Shown in pieces: positions 36,172-44,320 of a stretch of 64,000 bases of DNA. Both the position numbers and the translations under genes were made by a program. The notes beneath the pieces were generated by a model, which searched no databases, was not told the origin of the DNA, and worked only from the letters and a program-made list of their open reading frames with translations. Position 1 is the first letter of the stretch, and each line of letters begins with the position of its first letter. The stretch lies in assembly GCF_019457635.1 (NCBI RefSeq), contig NZ_CP080412.1:1054001-1118000 (forward strand). Direction: 5' to 3'. Source of the DNA: Shewanella mangrovisoli (lineage in GTDB: Bacteria > Pseudomonadota > Gammaproteobacteria > Enterobacterales > Shewanellaceae).

Positions 36172-36199
36172 ATTATACCCAAGTAAGAGTCTGTTTCAA
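36172..36199 (-). promoter_or_regulatory. Sigma-70 promoter of the Mn riboswitch transcript
   Basis: On the minus strand, TTGAAA (36199-36194) is separated by 16 bp from a perfect TATAAT (36177-36172). The predicted start point lies just before the aptamer. Confidence 0.7.
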
Positions 36200-36295
36200 G
36201 GGTAAAGTCATTAAGCTTAAGCGCAAATAATATGACAGACGCCAATAAAATACCGCTCAGCGTTTTGTAATGTGTTGAATTGTAACATTTTAATT

Positions 36296-36313
36296 TTTGA
36301 CAACGTTGTCTTT
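36296..36313 (+). promoter_or_regulatory. NagR-like operator upstream of the chitin-active LPMO
   Basis: TTTGACAACGTTGTCTTT contains the 12-bp perfect palindrome GACAACGTTGTC. It matches the published Shewanella NagR (LacI family) motif, as I recall it (AATGACARCGYTGTCATT), at all core positions. The site is about 280 bp upstream of the LPMO start. Confidence 0.65.
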
Positions 36314-36593
36314 TATTGTTAGGTTAACCCTGTCTCAATTTAAGTTACATATTGTTAACTTGAATGGAGAGCCACCGTATTTGGCAAACTAATTGAAAAA
36401 TTAGGACGCAAAGCCTCCGGTCTAAAGTTGTAAAGGGATGTTGTAACTAAGATAGCGGGGTTGCCTCTGAATTGATTTAATGCTTTCAATTCTTTGAAAA
36501 ATAAACGGCTTTGCTTAATGCTGTTTTGCCTAAATACCACTTTTATACCTATGCCAATCTCGTCGAGAAAGGCACCCTACGGAGTACATTAAA

Positions 36594-38069
36594 GTGGAAC
36601 ATCAAACTGCTTTTTCATCCATTACAAACGCTAAACTCAAACGTCCGCAACTGGCTCGCTTAAGCCTAATAGCCTTAGCTTTAAGCGCCACGAGTGCGCT
36701 AGTTAGCCAAACGGCGTCGGCCCACGGTTATGTGGTTTCACCAGAGTCACGCTCATACGCCTGTAAAACTGGCAGCAATTTAAACTGCGGCGCCGTTCAG
36801 TGGGAACCGCAAAGTGTTGAAGGTCCATCAGGTTTTCCTGAGTCAGGCCCTGCCGACGGCAAAATTGCCAGCGCAGCCAACGCGGCGTTTTCTCCCTTGG
36901 ATGAACAGAGCCCAAGTCGTTGGTCTAAGCATGACATTAAGTCGGGTTGGAATGACTTTAGCTGGCAGTTCACCGCTAACCATGTGACCCGCAATTGGCG
37001 TTACTATTTAACCCGCCAAGGGTGGGATCAAAACCAAGCGTTGAGCCGTGCAAGTTTTGACTTAGCGCCCTTCTGTGTGGTCGATGGTGGCATGGTGCAG
37101 CCGCCTAAGTTAGTGACGCATAACTGTTATGTGCCTGAAGATAGAACCGGTTATCACGTCATTTTGGCCGTGTGGGAAGTGGGGGACACTACCAACAGTT
37201 TCTACAATGCCATCGATGTGAACTTTAGCTCTGGCGCCGTGGTGCCGGGCGAGTGGACCGACATTGGTGATATCAATCCGTCACTCGATCTTAAGGCGGG
37301 TGATAAGGTGATGACGCGGGTGTTTGATGCGAATGGTGAGCAAACTGCCAAGCAAACCCAGATAACCATTGCCGATGCCACCCAAGGCGCCAAGCAAAAT
37401 TGGCCATTCCTGTTAGCCAGCGCGATTAACGCCCAGCAGCCACAACTTAAGGCGGGGCAGAAGAATGCCTCTGGGGTGATCTCGCCCGTTTACGGTAAAA
37501 ATGAGATTTATGCCGCGCCCAATTCGGGTCTAGAGCGAGTGGAAGTGAGCTTTGATATTGCGCCTGCGCCGGGCAATCAGCTCGATGTCACGTCACTCGC
37601 CGATGATTACCCCATTGTCGATGGTGCCGCAAAGGTCAGTTTCGATGTTAGCACTAATACCGATATGCAGGTCTCGGCTTACCTGTTTAGCCACGATGGC
37701 ACGGCAGTAGGATATGTCACGCAAGCGGTCAATAATACTAGCGAGAGTTTAGTGCTGGATGTCGTCGCGCCAAAGGCGGGCCATTATCACTTACAGGTGA
37801 AGGGCGAGCCAAAGCAAGGTGAGGTTATCCAGCAAAACTTCGATCTGTTCTTAAAAGATCAAGCCACAGCCCCGGATGCCGACTTTGTCTTCCCCGAGGG
37901 CATTAAAAACTATGTGGCGGGTACTAAAGTGCTGCAACCTAAAACTGGCAAGGTCTATCAATGTAAACCTTGGCCTTACAGTGGTTATTGCATGCAATGG
38001 TCGCCAACGGCAACTGGGTTTGAACCGGGTGTCGGCGGCTCTTGGGCTATGGCCTGGACTGAGCTGTAA
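36594..38069 (+). CDS. gbpA: GbpA-like chitin-binding lytic polysaccharide monooxygenase (AA10)
   Basis: The 491-residue secreted protein has a signal peptide ending TASA, which leaves His44 as the mature N-terminus (HGYVVSPESRSYAC). With His130 (FTANH) it would form the copper histidine brace of AA10 enzymes that oxidatively cleave crystalline chitin. Two GbpA-type beta domains follow (about 215-420), then a C-terminal chitin-binding module (about 432-491) with KVYQCKPWPYSGYCMQWSP. In Vibrio, GbpA serves both chitin colonisation and attachment. The start is a GTG with GGAG nine bases upstream. A NagR-like operator upstream fits induction with chitin use. Confidence 0.93.
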   Translation: MEHQTAFSSITNAKLKRPQLARLSLIALALSATSALVSQTASAHGYVVSPESRSYACKTGSNLNCGAVQWEPQSVEGPSGFPESGPADGKIASAANAAFSPLDEQSPSRWSKHDIKSGWNDFSWQFTANHVTRNWRYYLTRQGWDQNQALSRASFDLAPFCVVDGGMVQPPKLVTHNCYVPEDRTGYHVILAVWEVGDTTNSFYNAIDVNFSSGAVVPGEWTDIGDINPSLDLKAGDKVMTRVFDANGEQTAKQTQITIADATQGAKQNWPFLLASAINAQQPQLKAGQKNASGVISPVYGKNEIYAAPNSGLERVEVSFDIAPAPGNQLDVTSLADDYPIVDGAAKVSFDVSTNTDMQVSAYLFSHDGTAVGYVTQAVNNTSESLVLDVVAPKAGHYHLQVKGEPKQGEVIQQNFDLFLKDQATAPDADFVFPEGIKNYVAGTKVLQPKTGKVYQCKPWPYSGYCMQWSPTATGFEPGVGGSWAMAWTEL

Positions 38070-38161
38070 CCCGTTAACAGGGGAATAAGGGGATTGTGAG
38101 CCGTGTTAATCCGCGTTAGCGTAATCCCGTATCCTCTGAGCGAATCGCTAAACTCATTGAT

Positions 38162-38192
38162 AAACCCTGCAATGCCACAGGTTTGCAGGGTT
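38162..38192 (+). terminator. Intrinsic terminator after the LPMO gene
   Basis: AAACCCTGCAA/TTGCAGGGTTT hairpin followed by a T-rich stretch. Confidence 0.85.
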
Positions 38193-38616
38193 TATTGTTT
38201 TGATAACAGATCCGCCTCGATTTTTTATCTTTTACTCATATTTCCCCATCGGATAGCCAAGGCGGCGTCATCTTTGTCTATAACTGGCTTGCCCGCTGGG
38301 ATAGGCTCTGTTAATGTCCCTAGCTATCTTCTATTACGCGCGATGTCGCTGCTTTGCTAAGGCAATCACGGTTGAAATTAATGTCACTTTTCTTCAAACG
38401 ATTTAGTTAGCCTCAATGGCGACTGGGTTGAAATATTCAAAAGCTATTGGGGCCAATTGATCTGCTCTTTGAGATCGGATTGGATGCTTTAAGTTTAGTG
38501 ACGCTTTTCGTTTGAGATTGCTGTTGGCTTAATCACAGAGTGCGCAAGGCTTTATCCTTCAAATCTACTCAAAAAACCTTAAAAAATAATAATTAATACT
38601 TGAATAGGATAATTGT
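38193..38616. other. Intergenic region before tyrP
   Basis: About 420 bp in which I see no gene with start signals. I looked for a TyrR box (TGTAAA-N6-TTTACA) upstream of tyrP and found none that is convincing. Confidence 0.4.
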
Positions 38617-39804
38617 GTGAATTCAAAAATGTTAGGCTCGATAGCCATTGTCGCGGGGACCGCCATTGGCGCGGGAATGTTAGCCTTACCCTTAGCCACG
38701 GCCGCCTTAGGCATGGTGCCAGCCATTTTGCTAATGGTGGTGATTTGGGGCTTGTCAGCCTATACCTCATTGTTAATGCTTGAGATTAACCTGCGCTCTG
38801 GCGTCGGTGATAACGTCCACGCCATCACGGGCAAACTCCTCGGCAAGAAAGGCCAAATGGTGCAAGGCGCTTCCTTTCTCAGCTTACTCTTTGCTTTAAC
38901 GGCGGCGTATTTGACGGGCGGCTCATCGCTGTTAGTACTTAAAGCCAAAAATATGTTCGACCTAGTGTTAGACAACCAACTGGCTGTGGTGCTGTTTACC
39001 TTAGTGCTGGGTGGATTTGCGGCCTTAGGGGTGGCTTGGGTCGATAAAGCCTCGCGCTTCTTGTTTTCGCTGATGATTTTATTGCTAATTGTGGTTGTGC
39101 TGTTTTTATTACCCGAAGTCAGCATCTCGAGTATGGCAACCAGTGCGGTGGCCGAGTCCATGACCAGCAGTTGGATGGCGGCGATTCCTGTGGTGTTTAC
39201 TTCCTTCGGTTTCCACGTGTGTATCGCGACCTTAGTGCGTTATTTAGATGGCGATGCTGTGTCGCTGCGCAAAGTATTGCTAATCGGTTCAACCATTCCA
39301 CTCGCTTGTTATATCTTCTGGTTATTGGTGACCTTAGGCACAGTCGGTGGCACCGAAGTCAGTAGCTTTAACGGCTCTTTACCTGCGCTTATCAGTGCAT
39401 TACAAGAGATTGCCCACACACCTTGGATCAGCAAATGTATTTCGCTGTTTGCGGATTTAGCCTTAATCACCTCTTTCCTCGGGGTAACCTTAAGTCTGTA
39501 TGATTTTGTGGCCGAACTGACCCGCGCGAAGAAGACCTTCCTCGGCCGCGCCCAAACTTGGCTGTTAACCTTTGTGCCGCCGCTGTTATGTGCGCTCTAT
39601 GTCCCCGAAGGTTTTGTTGCCGTATTAGGGTTTGCCGCCGTGCCGCTGGTGGTGATGATTATCTTCCTGCCGATCGTGATGGCACTGCGTCAGCGCCAAG
39701 CCATGCCGCAGGGATACCAAGTGTCCGGCGGGACATTTGCCCTCGGGATCGCGGGTCTGCTAGGCGCGGTGATTATCGGCGCTCAGCTATTTGTCGCGCT
39801 GTAA
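38617..39804 (+). CDS. tyrP: Aromatic amino-acid permease (TyrP-like, HAAAP family)
   Basis: The 395-residue inner-membrane protein has about eleven helices. It opens with the family signature GSIAIVAGTAIGAGMLALPLATA, and continues with FTSFGFHVCIATLVRYLDGD and SLFADLALITSFLGVTLSLYDF. HAAAP permeases (TyrP, Mtr, TnaB) carry tyrosine or tryptophan with protons; TyrP is the closest by eye. The start is a GTG with AGGAT upstream; an ATG four codons later is possible. Monocistronic. Confidence 0.9.
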   Translation: MNSKMLGSIAIVAGTAIGAGMLALPLATAALGMVPAILLMVVIWGLSAYTSLLMLEINLRSGVGDNVHAITGKLLGKKGQMVQGASFLSLLFALTAAYLTGGSSLLVLKAKNMFDLVLDNQLAVVLFTLVLGGFAALGVAWVDKASRFLFSLMILLLIVVVLFLLPEVSISSMATSAVAESMTSSWMAAIPVVFTSFGFHVCIATLVRYLDGDAVSLRKVLLIGSTIPLACYIFWLLVTLGTVGGTEVSSFNGSLPALISALQEIAHTPWISKCISLFADLALITSFLGVTLSLYDFVAELTRAKKTFLGRAQTWLLTFVPPLLCALYVPEGFVAVLGFAAVPLVVMIIFLPIVMALRQRQAMPQGYQVSGGTFALGIAGLLGAVIIGAQLFVAL

Positions 39805-40043
39805 CTTAAGGTTGTTTAACGCGCTGATACGGCAGAGTTAAACCGATAAATTATGATGAATGTATTTGCTTTGTAAGCGAATTTTTCTAACTCTGTTATA
39901 GAGTGCGTGCGATATGCTAAAGTCAGGCCTAGTGCCTGACTTTTTGCTTTTTAGCGTTAACCAAAGCGGCATGTAATCCCAATAAATATAAGAAATGGCC
40001 TCGCAAGCGCTCGGCTTTCTTCACCTAAAACGGACTTAAGATA

Positions 40044-42200
40044 ATGAAAAAATGGTTACTCTCAGTTGCCGTGGCGGCGAGTTTTGCCTCCCATGCCGAT
40101 GAAGGTATGTGGCAGCCACACCAATTGCCCGCAATGGCCGATGAACTCAAAGCGAAAGGCTTAGAGATTGATGCGAAATCGATTTCCAAACTGACCGAAT
40201 TTCCCATGAATGCCGTGATTAGCCTAGGTGGCTGTACGGCATCTTTTGTATCGCCAAAAGGCTTAGTCGTGACAAACCACCACTGCGCCTATGGTTCGAT
40301 TCAATATAACTCGACTCCAGAGAAGAACCTGTTACAGGACGGTTTCTTAGCTAAAACCTTTGCCGATGAATTACCCGCAGCGCCTGGTTCTCGCGTTTAT
40401 GTCACCGAAGAGGTGACCAATGTGACTGAGCGTGTTAACGCAGGGCTTGAAAACAAGACGGGCCGTGAGTTTTATCAAGGCGTTGAGAATCAAGAAAAAG
40501 CACTCGTTGCCGAGTGTGAAAAGGATGAAGGCTACCGCTGCCAAGTGTATAGCTTCCACGGTGGCTTAGAATATTATCTGGTAAAACAGTTAGAAATCCG
40601 CGACGTACGTTTAGTCTATAACCCTGCGGGCAGCGTTGGTAAATACGGCGGCGATGTCGATAACTGGATGTGGCCGCGCCACACGGGCGACTTTTCGTTC
40701 TACCGCGCCTATGTGTCTAAAACCGGTAAACCTGCCGAATTTAGCGCCGACAACGTTCCTTACGAGCCAAAGAGTTTCTTAAAAGTCTCGGCAAAAGGCG
40801 TGAGCGAAGGGGATTTTGTGATGGTAGCGGGTTACCCCGGCCGTACCAACAGATACCGTACCGCGAACGAAGTGCAAAATCAGTTCGAATGGGCTTACCC
40901 AGAAGGCAAGATGCTGCGCGAACGTTTTATTGAAATCATCAAAGAAACGGCGCCAGAAGGTAGTGACGAGCGCATTAAGTACGAGAGCCAAATCGCTGGC
41001 TTAGCGAACTACGCTAAAAACTTCACCTCTATGATTGAGTTTTATGGTAAATCCACCATGTTAGCCGACCGCAAGGCCCGTGAAGCCGAGCTCGCCGCAT
41101 GGATTGCTAAAGACGGCAGCCGCGAAGCCAAATACGGTAAAACCTTAAGCGAATTAGACGCGCTGATCGCTAAGAGCAAAGCTCATCAAGAACGGGATAT
41201 GATTTTAAGCTACATTGGCAACACTACGATGGTGCCAACGGCGACCAATCTGTACCGTTTAGCCCATGAGAAGCAACTGCCTGATATGCAACGCGAACCC
41301 GGCTTCCAAGACCGCGATATGACGCGTTTCAAGGCGAGCATGGAACGTATCGATCGCCGTTATGCGCCAAGTGTGGATAAGGCCGTACTCTTAGATATGC
41401 TCAAACGTTATGCCGCGTTACCTGAGGCGCAGCGCTTACCTGCTATGGATAAAGCCTTTGGTATCGATAAAAAGGTTAACGAAGCTAAACTGGCGAAAAC
41501 CTTAGACAAAATGTACGCCAAAACCGAGCTGGGCAACAAAGATGTGCGTTTAGCTTGGATGGAAAAATCCGTTGATGATTTCAAAGCCTCTAAGGATCCT
41601 TTTATTCAATTCGCCGTGGCCATGTATGACACTAACATGAGCGAAGAGAAGAAAGAGAAAGAGTTAGATGGCGAGCTGATGAAAGTACGTCCGCAGTATA
41701 TGGATGCCATCATCGCCTATAACCGTGAGCAAGGTAAGCCAGTGTACGCCGATGCAAACTCTAGTCTGCGCGTGACCGTTGGTCATGTTAAAGGTTATGA
41801 ACCTAAAGATGGTTTAGTGGCTAAGCCCTTTACTCGCCTCGAAGGCATAGTGCAAAAAGACACTGGTGTTGACCCATTCGATGCGCCGAAAAAGCAGTTA
41901 GAGCTTATCAAGCAGAAGCAATACGGTGATTTCTATGTGAAAGCCATCGATTCTGTGCCAGTAAACTTCCTGTCGACCTTAGACACCACCGGCGGTAACT
42001 CAGGCTCCCCAACCCTAAACGGCCGCGCTGAATTAGTAGGTTTACTGTTCGATGGCGTGTATGAAAGCATCATCGGTGACTGGGCGTACGACGACAATAT
42101 CAACCGCTCAATCCAAGTCGATAGCCGTTATATGCTGTGGGTAATGAAGTATTTAGATAATGCCGACAACCTATTAGCCGAGATGGAAATCGTTAAGTAA
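40044..42200 (+). CDS. S46-family dipeptidyl-peptidase (DPP7/DPP11-like)
   Basis: The 718-residue serine peptidase has a signal peptide ending ASHA, then DEGMW, the conserved N-terminus of S46 enzymes. The catalytic triad is visible: His80 in TNHHCAYG, Asp in GGDVDNWMWPRHTGDFSFYRAY, and Ser653 in TGGNSGSP. These enzymes release dipeptides from the N-terminus of oligopeptides. DPP7 prefers hydrophobic and DPP11 acidic P1 residues, and a Shewanella DPP11 has been described. I could not fix the S1-determining residue without alignment. Monocistronic with a terminator downstream. Confidence 0.92.
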   Translation: MKKWLLSVAVAASFASHADEGMWQPHQLPAMADELKAKGLEIDAKSISKLTEFPMNAVISLGGCTASFVSPKGLVVTNHHCAYGSIQYNSTPEKNLLQDGFLAKTFADELPAAPGSRVYVTEEVTNVTERVNAGLENKTGREFYQGVENQEKALVAECEKDEGYRCQVYSFHGGLEYYLVKQLEIRDVRLVYNPAGSVGKYGGDVDNWMWPRHTGDFSFYRAYVSKTGKPAEFSADNVPYEPKSFLKVSAKGVSEGDFVMVAGYPGRTNRYRTANEVQNQFEWAYPEGKMLRERFIEIIKETAPEGSDERIKYESQIAGLANYAKNFTSMIEFYGKSTMLADRKAREAELAAWIAKDGSREAKYGKTLSELDALIAKSKAHQERDMILSYIGNTTMVPTATNLYRLAHEKQLPDMQREPGFQDRDMTRFKASMERIDRRYAPSVDKAVLLDMLKRYAALPEAQRLPAMDKAFGIDKKVNEAKLAKTLDKMYAKTELGNKDVRLAWMEKSVDDFKASKDPFIQFAVAMYDTNMSEEKKEKELDGELMKVRPQYMDAIIAYNREQGKPVYADANSSLRVTVGHVKGYEPKDGLVAKPFTRLEGIVQKDTGVDPFDAPKKQLELIKQKQYGDFYVKAIDSVPVNFLSTLDTTGGNSGSPTLNGRAELVGLLFDGVYESIIGDWAYDDNINRSIQVDSRYMLWVMKYLDNADNLLAEMEIVK

Positions 42201-42300
42201 TACATCGCCGCATCGCATAGGTGCGGCAAGTATCATTGCCTAATGTTTGCGTCGCATGATTTAGGTGATAAATAGGTAGCGACCGCAAGGTAAGAAGAAA

Positions 42301-42331
42301 GCGATAAATCCACAGGATTTATCGCTTTTTT
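42301..42331 (+). terminator. Intrinsic terminator after the S46 peptidase
   Basis: GCGATAAATCC/GGATTTATCGC hairpin followed by six T. Confidence 0.92.
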
Positions 42332-42376
42332 GTATTTGGAGGGGGAATAGGGTTAGTGTGAACTTATGTTAAAGCC

Positions 42377-42740
42377 TCAAGCTTCTATTGGTGAGTGATT
42401 CGTGGCATTGGCTTGTTTACGGTTTAGTGCCGAAAACTTTAAGAATGAATTTCTGAAGGGATGCTTGTATACCGCACTCTTTAAGTTATGGCTTATAGGC
42501 GAGCCATGGCACTTACTCAACGACACGGTGAATAGAAACCTAGGGTTTCTAAGCTTATGAACGAGAGCCATGGATGGCGAACTGGCCGTTAAACAGGGAT
42601 GTTTTTCAAGTCCATCCGTGGATGCTCGACCGCCCCGTCTGATGTGAATGGATTCACGAATGCCGCGATGGCATGGATGCCAAAGAGCTGCCATGGGGCG
42701 GACGGTCGTCTCGCTAATTACCATGGATCACCTTTCTAGC
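42377..42740. repeat. Palindrome-rich intergenic sequence, probable dispersed repeat
   Basis: The stretch contains many small palindromes centred on CCATGG (GAGCCATGGCAC, GAGAGCCATGGATGGC, CTGCCATGGGGC, TTACCATGGATC). It also has longer inverted pairs such as CGCCCCGTC near 42634 and GGGGCGGACG near 42695. A minus-strand ORF at 42377-42724 shows no protein-like pattern. This composition is typical of Shewanella intergenic repeats. Only one copy lies in the window, so repetitiveness is inferred. Confidence 0.4.
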
Positions 42741-42848
42741 ATTGGCGTAGTTTGTAAGTCTTAAAGACATACGTATCATGTTTGGGAGTGTTTTTGTGTT
42801 AAAACAATAAACTAAAACACAAAATATCAGATTAAAATTTGTATGAAT

Positions 42849-43886
42849 TTACATCGTATTACGACGGTTTGTCCGCTGTAATGTTTTGTTATGCCATTCA
42901 ATAAGTTCCATCTCAAGCTGCAGCAGGTCACTTGCCGACCTGATTGGCAAGCTTTCATTGATTCTCATTATTTCTGAACGACTTGATTTCATAGCATTCA
43001 ATTTTTTAGGTTTGCTTAAAGCTTCATATACCGATTTATCTTTATTATTTACATAGTAGTATCTGATTTTAGGTTTAATTTTTTTAAAGTTAACTGAAAT
43101 AATCACAAAATCAGAATTTAAATTAATATCTTTGGCTTTAAGATCCTCAGTTTTAACTTTACCCCAATAAAGCCTTTCAAAAAGGCCGTCATTTGAAGTT
43201 ATGTCGTCTTCAATAGATGATAAAGAACCATCTTTAGAGAAAGTTGATGATATTTTTTCAAACTCTTCAAGATATGAAAAATCAATTGTTTTTTCATTCA
43301 AACTACTTGGTGGCAGCATAGCAAGTCCACAAGCTATACTTTCTGGCTTGTTATTACTTGCTAAGTTCCATAAATCTATGTCATCAAAATCATAATGAAG
43401 GGTAGAAAAACCATTCTTATTCTTAAAGAAATTTAACGATGTCTCATTATTACTGACAACAACACACAAAATTTTTTTGTTTGGAAATAGTCTTTTTAGG
43501 AGCTTTGATTTCCGTAGAGACTCTTTTTTCAAGCTTCTTAAATTTTCAGGCTTTTGCGTAAGAGTACACTCGTAGAACGATAGAGAATATTCATCTATTT
43601 TAATGCAATCAAATTCGGCCATTGCGATTCTGTCGCTATTATAGATAAATCGACCTAGGTTGTCGCAGTAGAATCCTGTCTTCAGATATTTATTATTTTT
43701 TGGTGTATACGGGCCTTTAGAAATTATCTTTACGGTATTATCTGATAAGCTTTCAATATTGGAAATCATCATTTCATAGAAGGAAGCCTCATAAACCTCA
43801 CCTTTGAAATTCATAGCTTTCCAATGGTTGTTAGGGGCTTTTATGTAACTCTTAGAATGTGAGTATCGATATTTATATAAATTCAT
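42849..43886 (-). CDS. Orphan AT-rich gene, possible nuclease-like fold
   Basis: The 345-residue soluble protein is clearly richer in A/T codons than its neighbours (many Lys, Asn, Ile, Ser), which suggests recent acquisition. AGGAAG lies before the ATG. Around residues 88-112, IAMAEFDCIKIDEYSLSFYECTLTQ resembles the core of PD-(D/E)XK nucleases (E...D...ExK), but the Lys position is Thr, so catalysis is doubtful. The C-terminus (LQLEMELIEWHNKTLQRTNRR) is helical and basic. It has no operon partner and is flanked by a palindrome-rich repeat on one side and a gene-poor region on the other. Not recognised as a known family. Confidence 0.7.
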   Translation of the reverse strand: MNLYKYRYSHSKSYIKAPNNHWKAMNFKGEVYEASFYEMMISNIESLSDNTVKIISKGPYTPKNNKYLKTGFYCDNLGRFIYNSDRIAMAEFDCIKIDEYSLSFYECTLTQKPENLRSLKKESLRKSKLLKRLFPNKKILCVVVSNNETSLNFFKNKNGFSTLHYDFDDIDLWNLASNNKPESIACGLAMLPPSSLNEKTIDFSYLEEFEKISSTFSKDGSLSSIEDDITSNDGLFERLYWGKVKTEDLKAKDINLNSDFVIISVNFKKIKPKIRYYYVNNKDKSVYEALSKPKKLNAMKSSRSEIMRINESLPIRSASDLLQLEMELIEWHNKTLQRTNRRNTM

Positions 43887-44320
43887 TACTTGCTTCCTAA
43901 TGGGGTATGTGAATCAAGTATCATCAATTATAAATCAATAACATAATGCACTTTTGATTTATCTACAACACCTTTTTGTAAAGTGATTTGAATATTAAGC
44001 GAAAAAATCGAAGGGCTGCATCAGAGTCGAAAAATGGTTTTAGGAATTGATTTAAAAGGAGCGTTCAAGGCTTATCTGAGCTCTGCAAGGCGCGAAATAT
44101 AAAGGCTTTTTCAATGCTGAATTAAGTATAGATGGAGGTTATTACCACGCTATTAAAAGCTGGGTATCTCAGTATTTTCGTATTTCCTTTTCAATAAAAA
44201 GTATTACTTTTATGTCGTTTAATACCTAGGTAAAAAATTTTATCGTATTATCCCGTCACTATTTTTTATCTATTTAGTTGGTTCGCGAGGGCTAACTTTC
44301 CCTACAGAAAAGGATTTTTT
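43887..44320. other. Gene-poor AT-rich region
   Basis: About 430 bp between the orphan gene and the OmpA-like gene. I see no ORF with a ribosome binding site, no RNA gene and no clear hairpin terminator. Confidence 0.4.

Noticed and set aside
38193..38616. TyrR box upstream of tyrP
   Set aside because: No sequence close to TGTAAA-N6-TTTACA was found, so TyrR control cannot be claimed.
42377..42724. 115-codon minus-strand ORF
   Set aside because: It lies within the palindrome-rich sequence, and its composition (His, Arg and Ser rich) looks like translated repeat, not protein. No start signal.
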